Shown one piece after another: positions 16,092 to 25,840 of a stretch of 37,466 bases of DNA. How positions within the stretch are numbered: position 1 is the stretch's first letter; every line of letters begins with the position of its first letter. The translations under genes and the position numbers were made by a program. The DNA comes from Chloroflexota bacterium (GTDB lineage: Bacteria; Chloroflexota; Anaerolineae; Anaerolineales; Villigracilaceae): NCBI GenBank assembly GCA_024434165.1, contig QMIW01000040.1:1-37466 (forward strand), in the 5' to 3' direction. The notes beneath the pieces were generated by a model. That model did not search any database and had not been told where the DNA came from. It worked only from the letters and a program-made list of their open reading frames with translations.

Positions 16092-17090
16092 ATGAGTTCA
16101 CGCGCTGAAATCCTGGATTTATTATCGGGAAATAGAGATAAGAGCCAGCCATCTTTTAGTGGTTTGATCCACGTGACTTTGGAGGGGTTGGAGCGCGAGG
16201 GGTTAAATTTGCCTGAAGTCCATCACGATGCGGGGAAGATGGCGCGGGCGGCGGCGAGTATGTTCAAGTTAACGGGGATGCCCTCCGCGGCGCTGCCGTT
16301 GGATTTGTGTGCACCTGCGGAGGCATTGGGCGCGGAGTTGATCTTTTACGACGAGGAAGAGAGGCAGTTTCCGCAGGTAAAGAAGTTATTGTTCCAAAGC
16401 GCGAAAGAGATTAGAGGATTGGAGATTGGCGAAGTAGAGAGCAGCGGGCGGATCGGGTTAATCTGTGAAGCAATCGAATTGGTGAAAATGGAGATTGGGA
16501 ATCGTGCTGTCATTTCGGGAATCATCCCCGGCCCGTACACGCTGATGATCTACATTTGCAAGGTGCAGAATCTCATCCGCGAGATGAAGAACGATCCGCA
16601 ACTAGTATTGGATGCGCTCTTTCATCTTTCTTCTTTTCTTGCAAAAATTGGCAATGCGTATCTGGATGCAGGCGCGGACTTCATCACCATCCACGAGATG
16701 GGCGGCTCGCCGGGATTTATCGGACCCAAGCCGTTTGAGGCGTTCGTTCTGCCTGCGCTTCAACGCCTGACCGGAGACCTGCCTCATCCCACCGTGCTTT
16801 CGGTGTGCGGCAAAACGGACTCCGCCATGAGTCTGCTGGCGAAATCCGGCGCGGATGCGATTTCGGTGGATCAGATGAACGATCTCGCCGCTTCACGCGC
16901 CGTGCTGAAGGATACCCTGCTCTTTGGGAATCTCGACCCGGTGGGGACGCTCTATCGGGGAGATGAAACTCAAATCCGTGAAGCAGTTCGGAGGGCGAAA
17001 GAGGCGGGCGTGGACGCCGTCTGGCCCGGCTGCGACCTTGTCCCGCAGACGCCCATCGCACATATCAAATTGATGACAGACAGGCGTTAG
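16092..17090 (+). CDS. UroD/MtaA-family methyltransferase-like protein
   Basis: A 332-residue barrel of the uroporphyrinogen decarboxylase family, closer to the MtaA/CmuA corrinoid methyltransferases than to HemE: the body has FITIHEMGGSPGFIGPKPFEAF and FGNLDPVGTLYRG, and the C-terminal WPGCDLVPQTP carries a conserved Cys. The middle zinc motif, usually H-x-C-G, reads LSVCGKTDS, so the His ligand is replaced by Ser while the Cys remains. Likely role: methyl transfer between a corrinoid protein and a substrate or thiol. ATG 16092 is chosen over an in-frame TTG at 16080, with only a weak purine-rich site upstream. It ends in a strong terminator that overlaps the stop codon. Confidence 0.85.
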   Translation: MSSRAEILDLLSGNRDKSQPSFSGLIHVTLEGLEREGLNLPEVHHDAGKMARAAASMFKLTGMPSAALPLDLCAPAEALGAELIFYDEEERQFPQVKKLLFQSAKEIRGLEIGEVESSGRIGLICEAIELVKMEIGNRAVISGIIPGPYTLMIYICKVQNLIREMKNDPQLVLDALFHLSSFLAKIGNAYLDAGADFITIHEMGGSPGFIGPKPFEAFVLPALQRLTGDLPHPTVLSVCGKTDSAMSLLAKSGADAISVDQMNDLAASRAVLKDTLLFGNLDPVGTLYRGDETQIREAVRRAKEAGVDAVWPGCDLVPQTPIAHIKLMTDRR

Positions 17091-17104
17091 GCGCCTGTTT
17101 TTTT
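17080..17104 (+). terminator. Rho-independent terminator
   Basis: ACAGGCG and CGCCTGT form a 7-base stem around TTAGG, followed by a run of seven T. The stop codon of the preceding gene lies in the loop. It ends the one-carbon cluster. Confidence 0.88.
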
Positions 17105-17114
17105 ATCCCAACCA

Positions 17115-17143
17115 TTGACGATTTTTCCGCCGGTATGTAAACT
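17115..17143 (+). promoter_or_regulatory. Sigma-70-type promoter for the kinase operon
   Basis: TTGACG and TAAACT with a 17-base spacer, 24 bases before the ATG at 17167 and just after the terminator. Confidence 0.65.
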
Positions 17144-17166
17144 GAATCAGTCTCAGAGGTGAGCAC

Positions 17167-20100
17167 ATGCCCAAAACCGGACAGAAGAAAAAGCCAACCG
17201 GAAAAACCGAAAAGAAGAAAATGACCGTCCGCGCAAAGACCGTTTCGAGCGCGAAGATTCTGAAGGAGTTGAGACAGCGCGAGGCAGAACTGGCGATCAT
17301 CAAGAGCGTGCAGGACGGACTTGCCTCGCGGCTGGATTTGCAGGCGATCTACGATCTGGTCGGGGACAAGATCCGCGACCTGTTCGACGCGCAGACCGCG
17401 ATCATCGCCTCATTCGACCTCCAGAGCCAAACCCAATATTTCAATTATTACATTGACCGTCAGGGACGCGAGTACCTCGATCCCAAGCCGATGAGCAATT
17501 TTATGAAGACGCTCGTCCGCATGAAAAAGACCTTTGTGTTCAACGAAAAGGTCGAAAAGCGGATGGCGGACTTCGGCGCGGAACTGGTGCTGGGACCGTT
17601 GATTCCGAAGTCGGCGGTGTACGTGCCGCTGGTCACCGGCGACGAAGTGCGCGGCGTGATCTCGCTGCAAAACATGGACCGCGAACATTCCTTCAAGCCG
17701 TCGGATGTGCACCTGCTGGAAACCCTGGCAAGTTCGTTGAGCGCGGCGCTGGAAAACGCGCGCCTGCTCAACGAGACCCAGCGGCTTTTCCAGGCGGGGC
17801 AGCAGCGGGTGAAGGAACTGGCGGTTATCAACGCGGTTCAGGAGGCGCTCGCCTCCAAGATGGAAATTCCGTTGATCTATGAGGCGGTGGGCGACAAATT
17901 ACGGGAGATCTTTAACGTCCAGTCCGTGACGATCTACAGCGCCAACCTGGCCACGCGCATGGTCCATTACGAATACATGTACGAAAAGGGGCAGAAGTGG
18001 CAGGTCGAGCCCAGGCCCTTTACCAGCGTGCACGGTCACGTGATCGAGCAAATCATCAAAACAAAAAAGCCGTTCGTGGTGAACGAGAAATTCGCCGAGT
18101 TCGCCTTGCAATTTCCCGACTTTCAACGGGTGCAGGGCGGCGCGCCGAAGTCCTTTGCGGCGATTCCCATCATCCTGCAAGGGGACGTGGTAACCGGGCT
18201 GGCGCTTCAAAACCTGGAGGAGGAAAACTACTTCTCCGAGAACGACATTCGCATTCTGGAGACGCTCGCCAACGCCATGAATGTCGCGATCGAAAATGCG
18301 CGCCTCTTCAACGAGACCCAGCGCCTGTTGCAGGAGACCGAACAGCGTAACGCTGAATTGGAGGCGATTCGCAAGGCAAGCCTTGACCTCTCCTCGAACC
18401 TTGCGTATGCCAACGTGCTGGATGCGATCCTCCAGCGCACCTCCGCATTGATGCCAAGCATCGAAAACATCAACCTGTTCCTGTACGAGAACAACGAATT
18501 GAAATTCGGCACGGCGATCTCCAACGGCGTGATTCAAAACAAACCCGTCGCCAACCCGCGCCCCGGCGGCATGACGGATACCGTTGCGCGGACGGGCGAG
18601 ATCATGCTGGTGGAGGATATGCAGAAGCATCCACTGTACCGGAATTTCCCGGCAAATTGGAAGGGGGCGCTCATCGGTCTGCCGCTCAAGTTCCGCCAGC
18701 GGGTGGTGGGCGTGATGAACATCCACTTCTCCGAGCCGCGCACCTTTGCGGATTCGGAACTGCGGCTGCTGCAGCTCTTCGCCGACCAGGCATCGGTTGT
18801 GATCGAGAACTCGCGCCTGCTCGAAGAAACGTCGCGCCATGCACGCGAGTCCATTGCATTGAACGAAGTGGGGCGCGATATTTCCGGCACGCTCAATCTC
18901 TCCACTGTAATGGATAGAATCGCCACCCACGCGCGCGAACTGCTCAACGGCTCGAGCAGCGCCATCTATCTCCCCCAGTCCGATGGCAAAACCCTGAGCG
19001 CGCTGGTTGCCAAGGGCAACATCGCCGCCGAAATCATGGCGGATACGATCAAGGTTGGGGAGGGCATCATCGGCTCGGTGGCGGCGCAGGGCAGGGCGGA
19101 GTTTGTCAACGATACCAATCAGGACCCGCGCACCCTGCAAATCCCCGGCACGCAGGTGGTTGGAGACGAACGCCTGATGGTGGCTCCCCTGCTCGCCGGC
19201 AGCAGGGTCAACGGCGTGATGGCGGTCTGGCGCGAAGGCGGCGAGATGTTTTCCAAAGCCGACCTGCGCTTCCTGGAGGAACTATCCCTGCAGGCGGCAA
19301 TCGCCATCCAAAACGCCAACCTCTTCAACGAACTGCAGCAGCGCGCGAGCGAACTGGAGATCATCAACAGCGTGCAGCGGGGCTTGTCCTCCACGCTCGA
19401 TGTGCAGTCCATCTATGACCTGATCGGCGAGAAAATCCGCATGATCTTCAACACGCAGGCGGTCATCATCTCGTACTACGACCCCGAAACCGACTCGGCG
19501 TCCTTCCCTTACATGTATTGGAAGGGCGAACGGCTTTACCCCGAAAAACAACCGCTCTCCGGATTTTCGGGGTATGTCATCCGAAACCGCGCCGCCCTGT
19601 TCATCAATGAAAATGTCGCTGAGAAGGCGCAGGAGTACGGGTCCACGCTCCTGGCTGGCGATTCCTTCCCCAGGTCTCTCATCGCCATTCCCATCCTGGC
19701 GGGCGACCAGGTGTACGGCTCGCTTTCGATTCAAAACTTCGAGCGCGAACATGCCTTTCAGGAAAACGACGTACGCCTGCTTTCCACGCTTGCGGCGGGC
19801 ATGGGCATTTCGATCCAGAACGCGAAGCTGTTCGCCGAATCGCAACGATTGCTGGAGGAAACCCGCCAGCGCGCGGAAGAGGTCTCGCTCATCAACAGCA
19901 TCCTGACCGGGCTGGATACGAAAATGGACATCCAGTCCATTTACGACCGCACCGGCGATAAAATCCGCGAGATTTTCGACGCGCAAACCGTGGTGCTGGC
20001 GATCTACGATAAAGAGACCAACACGACCCGCTTCCCATACATCATCGAAAACGGGCAGAGGCTTTATCAGGACCCGCTGCCGCTGCGCGACGACAGCGGC

Positions 20101-22536
20101 GGGTTCAGCGGACACGTCATTCGCACACGCCAGCCCATCCTGGTCAACCGCAACTTCGAGGAGTATTCCCGCAAATTCAATTCCGTCAACCTCGGCGTGG
20201 AGGAGGGCACGGAAGATGTCGTCGTCCGCTCCGGGTTGTGGGTTCCGATGATGATAGGCGACGAAGTCAAAGGCGTGATCTCGCTTCAAAACCTGGAACG
20301 GGAGGATGCCTTCTCCGAATCGGACGTGCGCCTGCTGACAACGATTGCCAACTCCATCAGCGTGGCAATCGAAAACGCACGCCTCTTCGACGAAACCCAG
20401 CGCCTCCTGCTGGAGACGAAGCGCCGCGCCGCCGAACTGGAGATTCTCAACGAGGTGGGACAGGTGCTCACCCAAAAACTGGACGTGTACACCATCCTGG
20501 AACGAGTAGGCGACAAGGTGCGCGAACTGGTTAAAGAGGATAACGTCGGCATCGGTCTGTACGACCCGGAGACCAAAACCGTCCACGCGCATTACGTCAC
20601 CAAGAAGAGCAGACGGATTCAGTTCCCGCCCTTCTTCGTCAACGAATTCACAGAAAACGCCGCATTGCAGGGCAAGACCCTGGTCATCAACCGGCAGTCC
20701 CCCGTCTTGTGGAAGAAACTCGGCTCCAACATGACCGACACAAACGAGATTCCCAAATCGGTGGTCATGGTGCCGATGGTGGTCGGCAGGGAGCTCATCG
20801 GCGGGCTGACCATCCAGAACTTCGAGCGCGAAAACGCCTACGATGAGTCCATCGTCAAACTGATGGAATCCATCGCCTCCTCCACAGCCACGGCGATTCA
20901 AAACGCCCGCCTGTTCGAGGAAGCCCGCGCCGCGCGCGCCGCCGCCGAACAAGCCAACGAAGCCAAGAGCGCCTTCCTCGCCACCATGAGTCACGAGATC
21001 CGCACCCCCATGAACGCCGTCATCGGCATGAGCGGCCTCCTGCTGGATACCAAACTGGACGACGAACAACGCGATTACGTCGAAACCATCCGCGGGTCGA
21101 GCGATGCGCTGCTCGCCATCATTGACGACATCCTCGACTTCTCGAAGATCGAAGCGGGGCGCATGGAGATCGAAAGCCAGCCGCTCGACCTGCGCGAGTG
21201 CGTCGAATCGGCGCTGGACCTGGTCTCCGCGCGCGCCGTCGAAAAAGGCATTGACCTCGCCTATCTCTTCGAGGGCGATATTCCGCCCGCCATTCAAGGC
21301 GACGTGACCCGCCTGCGCCAGGTGATGACCAACCTGCTCAGCAACGCCGTCAAATTTACAGACAAAGGCGAGGTGGTGCTGACGGTCTCCAGCCGGCACT
21401 ACAAGAACGGCGATTCAGCGAAAGAAAAGGTCCTGCTTACCTTCTCCGTGCGCGATACGGGCATCGGGCTTTCCGAAGAAGGCATGAGCCGCATCTTCCA
21501 ATCCTTCTCGCAGGCGGATTCATCCACCACACGCAAATACGGCGGCACAGGGCTGGGGCTTGCCATCAGCAAGCGGCTTGTCGAAATGATGGGCGGCACG
21601 ATGTGGGCATCCAGCGAGGGGCTGGGCAGGGGCTCCACATTTACGTTTACAATCAAAGCCGAGGTCGCCGAACTGCCCCGCACGCGCAAGCCCTCCTACG
21701 TGGGCGTCCAGCCCGAACTGCACAACAAGCGCGTGCTCATCGTGGACGACAACGCCACCAACCGCTACATCCTCAATGTGCAGACCGCCAAATGGGGCAT
21801 GGTCCCGCGCGATACCGACTCGCCCGCCGCCGCCCTGCAGTGGATCGAAAACGGCGAGACCTTCGACATCGCCATCCTCGATATGCACATGCCGGAGATG
21901 GACGGCCTGGAACTGGCGAAGCGCATCCGCAGCAGCGGCAAGGCGCGCTTCCCGCTGGTGCTGTTCAGTTCCATCGGCAGGCGTGAAGCGGGCGACGATA
22001 TGAACCTTTTTTCCGCCTACCTTGCCAAGCCCATCAAGCAATCGCAGTTGTTCGACACGCTGGTTGGAATCTTCTTCCGTCCCTCCACTGCGGATGAACA
22101 TCCCACCACCGGGCGCTTCAAACCGGACCCGCAAATGGCGGCGCGGCATCCGTTGAGAATCCTCATCGCCGAAGACAACGCCGTCAACCAGAAGTTGGCG
22201 CTGCGCCTGCTCGAGCAAATGGGCTACCGCGCCGACGTAGCCGCCAACGGACTGGAGACCATCCAGTCGCTCGAACGCCAGCCGTACGATGTCGTTTTGA
22301 TGGATGTGCAAATGCCGGTGATGGACGGACTCGAAGCGACGCGCCGCATTCGAGACCTGAAAGGGGCGGGGAACCCTTCGGGGTTGAGGCAGCCTTATAT
22401 CATCGGTTTGACCGCCAACGCCATGCAGGGCGACCGCGAGATGTGCCTGAACGCAGGCATGGATCACTACATTGCCAAGCCCATCCGCGTGGTGGAACTG
22501 GTGGACGCCCTGAAACGGGCAAAGCGAGTGAGTTGA
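17167..22536 (+). CDS. Hybrid histidine kinase: 7 GAF, HisKA, HATPase, 2 REC
   Basis: A 1789-residue soluble sensor kinase without signal or membrane segments. After a Lys-rich head come seven GAF domains (about residues 40-205, 215-385, 400-560, 565-720, 725-905, 910-1090, 1095-1255), each ending in an ENARLF(N/D)ETQRL-like coiled-coil linker. GAFs 1, 2, 5, 6 and 7 share an IYD..G.KIR..F entry and look like internal duplicates. Then HisKA with phospho-acceptor His1276 ([17 protein letters not shown]), HATPase_c ([30 protein letters not shown]), REC1 with Asp1572 ([12 protein letters not shown]) and REC2 with Asp1713 ([12 protein letters not shown]). No Hpt domain is fused; it is the next gene. 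ATG 17167 follows GAGGTGAGC. What the GAFs sense is unknown. Confidence 0.95.
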   Translation: MPKTGQKKKPTGKTEKKKMTVRAKTVSSAKILKELRQREAELAIIKSVQDGLASRLDLQAIYDLVGDKIRDLFDAQTAIIASFDLQSQTQYFNYYIDRQGREYLDPKPMSNFMKTLVRMKKTFVFNEKVEKRMADFGAELVLGPLIPKSAVYVPLVTGDEVRGVISLQNMDREHSFKPSDVHLLETLASSLSAALENARLLNETQRLFQAGQQRVKELAVINAVQEALASKMEIPLIYEAVGDKLREIFNVQSVTIYSANLATRMVHYEYMYEKGQKWQVEPRPFTSVHGHVIEQIIKTKKPFVVNEKFAEFALQFPDFQRVQGGAPKSFAAIPIILQGDVVTGLALQNLEEENYFSENDIRILETLANAMNVAIENARLFNETQRLLQETEQRNAELEAIRKASLDLSSNLAYANVLDAILQRTSALMPSIENINLFLYENNELKFGTAISNGVIQNKPVANPRPGGMTDTVARTGEIMLVEDMQKHPLYRNFPANWKGALIGLPLKFRQRVVGVMNIHFSEPRTFADSELRLLQLFADQASVVIENSRLLEETSRHARESIALNEVGRDISGTLNLSTVMDRIATHARELLNGSSSAIYLPQSDGKTLSALVAKGNIAAEIMADTIKVGEGIIGSVAAQGRAEFVNDTNQDPRTLQIPGTQVVGDERLMVAPLLAGSRVNGVMAVWREGGEMFSKADLRFLEELSLQAAIAIQNANLFNELQQRASELEIINSVQRGLSSTLDVQSIYDLIGEKIRMIFNTQAVIISYYDPETDSASFPYMYWKGERLYPEKQPLSGFSGYVIRNRAALFINENVAEKAQEYGSTLLAGDSFPRSLIAIPILAGDQVYGSLSIQNFEREHAFQENDVRLLSTLAAGMGISIQNAKLFAESQRLLEETRQRAEEVSLINSILTGLDTKMDIQSIYDRTGDKIREIFDAQTVVLAIYDKETNTTRFPYIIENGQRLYQDPLPLRDDSGGFSGHVIRTRQPILVNRNFEEYSRKFNSVNLGVEEGTEDVVVRSGLWVPMMIGDEVKGVISLQNLEREDAFSESDVRLLTTIANSISVAIENARLFDETQRLLLETKRRAAELEILNEVGQVLTQKLDVYTILERVGDKVRELVKEDNVGIGLYDPETKTVHAHYVTKKSRRIQFPPFFVNEFTENAALQGKTLVINRQSPVLWKKLGSNMTDTNEIPKSVVMVPMVVGRELIGGLTIQNFERENAYDESIVKLMESIASSTATAIQNARLFEEARAARAAAEQANEAKSAFLATMSHEIRTPMNAVIGMSGLLLDTKLDDEQRDYVETIRGSSDALLAIIDDILDFSKIEAGRMEIESQPLDLRECVESALDLVSARAVEKGIDLAYLFEGDIPPAIQGDVTRLRQVMTNLLSNAVKFTDKGEVVLTVSSRHYKNGDSAKEKVLLTFSVRDTGIGLSEEGMSRIFQSFSQADSSTTRKYGGTGLGLAISKRLVEMMGGTMWASSEGLGRGSTFTFTIKAEVAELPRTRKPSYVGVQPELHNKRVLIVDDNATNRYILNVQTAKWGMVPRDTDSPAAALQWIENGETFDIAILDMHMPEMDGLELAKRIRSSGKARFPLVLFSSIGRREAGDDMNLFSAYLAKPIKQSQLFDTLVGIFFRPSTADEHPTTGRFKPDPQMAARHPLRILIAEDNAVNQKLALRLLEQMGYRADVAANGLETIQSLERQPYDVVLMDVQMPVMDGLEATRRIRDLKGAGNPSGLRQPYIIGLTANAMQGDREMCLNAGMDHYIAKPIRVVELVDALKRAKRVS

Positions 22537-22540
22537 GAGA

Positions 22541-22566
22541 GTGACGCAGGATCATATTTGCGTCAC
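22541..22566. promoter_or_regulatory. Inverted repeat between the kinase and hpt genes
   Basis: GTGACGCA and TGCGTCAC form a perfect 8-base stem with a 10-base loop, between the kinase stop and the Hpt ribosome site. Without a T-run it is not a complete terminator; it could tune the amount of downstream message or bind a regulator. Confidence 0.5.
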
Positions 22567-22578
22567 AACTGGAGCGCC

Positions 22579-22911
22579 ATGTCATCCATAGACTTGAACG
22601 TATTCAATGAATTGAAAAACACCGCCGGCGAGGACTTTATCGGAGAGTTGATCCGCGCCTTTCTCGATGATGCGCCGCTCCAGATCGCGCAGATGAAAAC
22701 CGCGCTTGCAAACGGCGACGCGGAATCGTTCCGGCGCGCGGCGCACACGCTCAAATCCAATGCGGCGACGTTCGGCGCAGTGGAACTCACCGCGCTGGCG
22801 CGTGAGTTGGAAAGGCTTGGGCGTGAGAACAACCTCGAAATGGGGAACCGGCTCGAGGTCCTGCAGGAAGCGTTCGAAAACGTCAAACGACAATTGAACG
22901 AGTTGAGTTGA
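22579..22911 (+). CDS. Hpt phosphotransfer protein
   Basis: A 110-residue single-domain histidine phosphotransferase. The phospho-accepting histidine is His56 in RRAAHTLKSNAATFGA, the standard Hpt motif, within a four-helix bundle pattern. It should carry phosphate from the receiver domains of the preceding hybrid kinase to the following response regulator. ATG 22579 is chosen because GGAG at 22571-22574 precedes it; a longer reading from 22558 would have no site. Its stop lies 5 bases before the next ATG, so the three genes form one phosphorelay operon. Confidence 0.92.
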   Translation: MSSIDLNVFNELKNTAGEDFIGELIRAFLDDAPLQIAQMKTALANGDAESFRRAAHTLKSNAATFGAVELTALARELERLGRENNLEMGNRLEVLQEAFENVKRQLNELS

Positions 22912-22916
22912 TCCCG

Positions 22917-23954
22917 ATGCATTCATCCCCCGAACCCGCCCGTCTGCTCGTCGTGGACGATAACAAGGTCAACCGCATGATGCTCTCGCGGCATCTCGAA
23001 TTGCAGGGGCATCTGGTGGAGACGGCCGGCAACGGAAAAGAGGGCTTGGAAAGAATCCGTTCGGGCATCTTCGACCTGGTGCTCCTCGATATTGACATGC
23101 CGGTGATGAACGGCTATGAGGTGCTGGAAGCCTGCCTGAAGGACGTGGAACTGCGGCAGATCCCCGTCATCATGACCTCGGCAATGGACGAACTGGATGC
23201 GGTGGTGAAGTGCGTGGAACTCGGCGCGGAAGATTACCTGACCAAGCCGGTCAACCCGGTTTTGTTGAAGGCGCGGGTCAATGCCAGCCTGGAAAAGAAA
23301 CGCCTGCGCGACGAACAGCGCAAGTTGTTCCGCACTTTCGCCACGAAGGAGGTGGCGGAGGAACTTTTGCGCACGGGCTTTTCGCTGGGCGGTAAACAGG
23401 TGACCGCCAGCGTGCTGTTCGCGGACATCCGCTCGTTCACCACGATTGCCGAAAGCCAGGACCCGGTGGAGACGATTGACCTGCTCAACCGTTATTTCAG
23501 CCTGATGTTCGACGCCATCACCGACAACGGCGGGACGGTGAACCAGATGGTGGGCGACGGTCTGCTGGCAATGTTTGGCGCGCCGATCTATTTTGAAGAC
23601 CACCGCGAGAAGGCCGTCCGCGCGGCGTTGAAGATGCTGGAGCGGCTGAAGGAATTCAACCAAAGCCAGTGCGAGCAGGGCCGGACCCAGCTGCACATCG
23701 GCATCGGCATCGCTTCGGGGAAAATGATTGCCGGGTACACCGGCACGCAGAACCGCGCCATTTACACATGCATTGGCGATACGGTCAATCTCGCCTCGCG
23801 CATCGAGGAATATACCAAAGAGGCGCTGCGTCCGTTGTTGATTGACAATTACACCCGCATGGGTCTGCCCGACGCCATCAAAGTGGAGGATTTGGGGAAG
23901 ATCGTGTTCAAGGGGAAGAATCAGGCGGTCAATGTGTTTGCGGTGATGGGATAG
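22917..23954 (+). CDS. Response regulator with class III adenylate/guanylate cyclase output
   Basis: A 345-residue protein: an N-terminal receiver (about 5-125) with phospho-acceptor Asp58 (VLLDIDMPVMNG) and the Lys of DYLTKPV, a short helical linker, then a class III cyclase domain (about 160-345). Both metal-binding aspartates are present: Asp170 (FADIRSFT) and Asp214 (VGDGLLAMF). CIGDTVNLASRIE is typical of the group. The likely product is cAMP, though substrate specificity cannot be settled by eye. It should be switched by the kinase and Hpt protein upstream. ATG 22917 is preferred over the in-frame TTG at 22908, which overlaps the hpt stop; neither has a strong ribosome site. Confidence 0.92.
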   Translation: MHSSPEPARLLVVDDNKVNRMMLSRHLELQGHLVETAGNGKEGLERIRSGIFDLVLLDIDMPVMNGYEVLEACLKDVELRQIPVIMTSAMDELDAVVKCVELGAEDYLTKPVNPVLLKARVNASLEKKRLRDEQRKLFRTFATKEVAEELLRTGFSLGGKQVTASVLFADIRSFTTIAESQDPVETIDLLNRYFSLMFDAITDNGGTVNQMVGDGLLAMFGAPIYFEDHREKAVRAALKMLERLKEFNQSQCEQGRTQLHIGIGIASGKMIAGYTGTQNRAIYTCIGDTVNLASRIEEYTKEALRPLLIDNYTRMGLPDAIKVEDLGKIVFKGKNQAVNVFAVMG

Positions 23955-24161
23955 GCGGAACAATGGCTGTCCACAAAGCATGCACCCCGTCATTGCTGCG
24001 CTTCGCGGTAGCTTCGCCGTCCCTGCCCTGGTTGTCGAGACGTAGCGCAGGCTTGTGCCCCACTCGCTCCGCTTGGGGGCGGTGGCGCAGACCATTAGTC
24101 TGCTTGCTCCAAGCAAGAACTTATGAATAAACAGTTGCATTCAAGATTAAAGGAGAATACC
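23955..24161. other. Gap before the first cassette-like gene
   Basis: No coding sequence is recognisable. Two small hairpins lie side by side: GCAGAC/GTCTGC (24087-24103) and CTTGC/GCAAG (24103-24117). ATTAGTC at 24094-24100 is close to the GTTAGCC that a cassette ending in the site at 24649 would be expected to start with. A short Lys-poor in-frame extension of the next gene (ATG 24123) is possible but lacks a ribosome site. Confidence 0.5.
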
Positions 24162-24623
24162 GTGCCGCAAAACAAAACGAAATCGGGTGGGTTTCAAAAT
24201 TATCTTCACAGCCAAGGCAGGTCAGGCCTGGATCCATTAGACACATCCCGCACCGCCGCAAGCATAGAAGGCTGGTTTCTTCGGCGACTGTTCACTCTTA
24301 AATTGAGAACACGTAACATTTTTTCGTTGATACTGATGTTGCTGTTCGGCATCGGCACGACAGGATTTATCGGGCTTGCTTTCTACGGGGTGGCAACAAC
24401 ACCACTTATCAGGAAACCCGACCCCATGGAATACCTGATGTTTACAATTCTGTTTTCCATTCTCTGCTTAGTGTTTTGTATTGGCATTGCCCTTTTGATT
24501 AATTTCGGCATCAATTTAGGAATCGTTTTAGGTTATATAAAAGCCGAGTCAAATATTCAACAGGGACAAAGGACAAAAGAGAATAAAAAGAAAATGCCTA
24601 AAAGGCGAAAAGATTTTAAGTAA
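24162..24623 (+). CDS. Hypothetical membrane protein, cassette-like gene 1
   Basis: I do not recognise a family. The 153 residues comprise a polar head of about 60, two long hydrophobic segments (about residues 53-82 and 94-126) and a very basic tail (KENKKKMPKRRKDFK), so an inner-membrane protein with cytoplasmic ends is likely. GTG 24162 is chosen because AAGGAG lies 7 bases upstream; ATG 24123 has no such site. Base composition is more A+T-rich than the flanking genes. It is followed 26 bases later by an attC-like site, with no operon link to the cyclase gene. The arrangement suggests a mobile gene cassette. Confidence 0.7.
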   Translation: MPQNKTKSGGFQNYLHSQGRSGLDPLDTSRTAASIEGWFLRRLFTLKLRTRNIFSLILMLLFGIGTTGFIGLAFYGVATTPLIRKPDPMEYLMFTILFSILCLVFCIGIALLINFGINLGIVLGYIKAESNIQQGQRTKENKKKMPKRRKDFK

Positions 24624-24648
24624 TGAATGCGTATTATGTCAGAAAACG

Positions 24649-24778
24649 GGCTAACAATGCGTGCAGCCGACTGGTGGGGATTCTGCGCGATTTACAAGCA
24701 TTTTTCTGGCTTCGGGTTTTTTCTGCTCCCAAACATTTTCCCAGCCCGCCCACACGCAGGTAACGCAAACCGTTGGCT
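24649..24778. other. attC-like recombination site 1
   Basis: A 130-base element beginning GGCTAACAATGCGTGCAG and ending GTAACGCAAACCGTTGGCT. The ends are partly self-complementary (GCNAAC, GCGT and a GGTGGGG/CCCGCCC-like stem). It aligns with 25671-25798 over its whole length. The terminal GTTGGCT is the exact reverse complement of AGCCAAC that opens the second site, as expected for the two ends of one integron cassette. The core deviates from strict GTTRRRY. Confidence 0.65.
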
Positions 24779-24813
24779 GGCACTTGGCGCAATAGTCTAA
24801 AAAGGAAAATACA

Positions 24814-25641
24814 ATGGCACAATTTCCTCGATTGAGCAACCGTGAATGGGAAGTGCTAAAACTCCTGTTACAAGGCAAGAGTAATAAGTTGATTGCTTCA
24901 TCGCTTGGTATTTCTACCCGCACGGTTGAATTCCATTTGAAAAATATTTACGCCAAGTTTCAGGTAAGTTCAAGAATAGAATTGATTTTGAAACTAGGGA
25001 ATCCCACAGGCGGTCTTGAAGCCGAAAAACTAGGGCATTCCACAGTTGTTAACAAGGGGGGAATCGCCGAAAATAGAGATAAGCTCAATTCACGGATGGG
25101 TTGGGCTACATCTTTCAGAGATACCGTCTCTATAATCGGTAAGGAGTTAGAAATGAAAAATCTTTTGATCCCAAAGCACGTTCTTATAGGATTGGTCACA
25201 GCGCTTTTGACAGGCTCTGTGTGGGTTTCTGTTTTGCTATACTCCCACTATCTATGGCTAAATGAAATCAAGGGATGGATTGCGCCACTGATTATTGTTT
25301 GGGCAATTATCGGTTTTTCAATCGGGCTTGTTGGAAAGCGTAACAGCAATACGCTACGAAGAGTGTTTTTCAGCACTTTGTTCGGCACAGGCTTAAGTCC
25401 ATTTACGACTATTCCGTTAATGATGATTGTCATTTTGCCTATCGGAAAACTCGCTGAATGGTTTGGATTGATTGACCCGTCAACCATGCCAAAGGATGTC
25501 GCAACTACATTAGCAATAGCTGCTATGACGGGGTTATGGCTTATTGTTGGGGTAACTGTCGGAATCATGTTGTTGTTTGTGACAATCAAAAAACCAGAGC
25601 AAACGGTTATACAACCGCATGTATCGGAGCATGGTTTGTAA
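24814..25641 (+). CDS. LuxR-type HTH protein with membrane-spanning C-terminus, cassette-like gene 2
   Basis: A 275-residue protein. Residues about 5-65 are a LuxR/GerE-type DNA-binding domain (LSNREWEVLKLLLQGKSN, IASSLGISTRTVEFHLKNIY). After a polar linker, four hydrophobic segments follow (about 117-143, 153-175, 191-215, 232-255). So the regulator appears tethered to the membrane with its DNA-binding head in the cytoplasm. No receiver or ligand domain is visible; the membrane part may sense a signal. Target genes are unknown. ATG 24814 follows AAAAAGGAAAATACA. It is bracketed by two attC-like sites, so it is probably a cassette gene; its composition is also more A+T-rich than the chromosomal genes around it. 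Confidence 0.8.
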   Translation: MAQFPRLSNREWEVLKLLLQGKSNKLIASSLGISTRTVEFHLKNIYAKFQVSSRIELILKLGNPTGGLEAEKLGHSTVVNKGGIAENRDKLNSRMGWATSFRDTVSIIGKELEMKNLLIPKHVLIGLVTALLTGSVWVSVLLYSHYLWLNEIKGWIAPLIIVWAIIGFSIGLVGKRNSNTLRRVFFSTLFGTGLSPFTTIPLMMIVILPIGKLAEWFGLIDPSTMPKDVATTLAIAAMTGLWLIVGVTVGIMLLFVTIKKPEQTVIQPHVSEHGL

Positions 25642-25670
25642 AAAGGTTGTATCCTGCAATCAAAAAAGCC

Positions 25671-25798
25671 AGCCAACAATGCGTGCAGCCGACTTGGGGT
25701 ACGCGCCGCGTTTTTTGGCATGTTTCTGGCTTTGGGTTTTCCCGTTTCGAGGGCAGAGTCCACGCCCACCCACCAGCGGGTAACGCGAGCCGTTCGGC
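25671..25798. other. attC-like recombination site 2
   Basis: A 128-base element beginning AGCCAACAATGCGTGCAGC and ending GGTAACGCGAGCCGTTCGGC, aligned with the site at 24649. The outer 20 bases on each side are the best conserved; the centre has diverged. Confidence 0.65.
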
Positions 25799-25840
25799 GG
25801 CTGTGTAAAACGGCAGGCGCGTCTTAAGTCCTAGAGCGTG

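Noticed and set aside
16092-17090. HemE, uroporphyrinogen decarboxylase of haem synthesis
   Set aside because: The body and the C-terminal Cys motif fit MtaA/CmuA-like methyltransferases, and the neighbours are corrinoid one-carbon genes rather than haem genes.
19282-21399. A 705-codon open frame on the minus strand
   Set aside because: It lies wholly opposite the GAF part of the hybrid kinase, whose plus-strand product is clearly homologous to a known family. The minus-strand protein is an unstructured His/Asp/Val-rich shadow of a GC-biased codon pattern.
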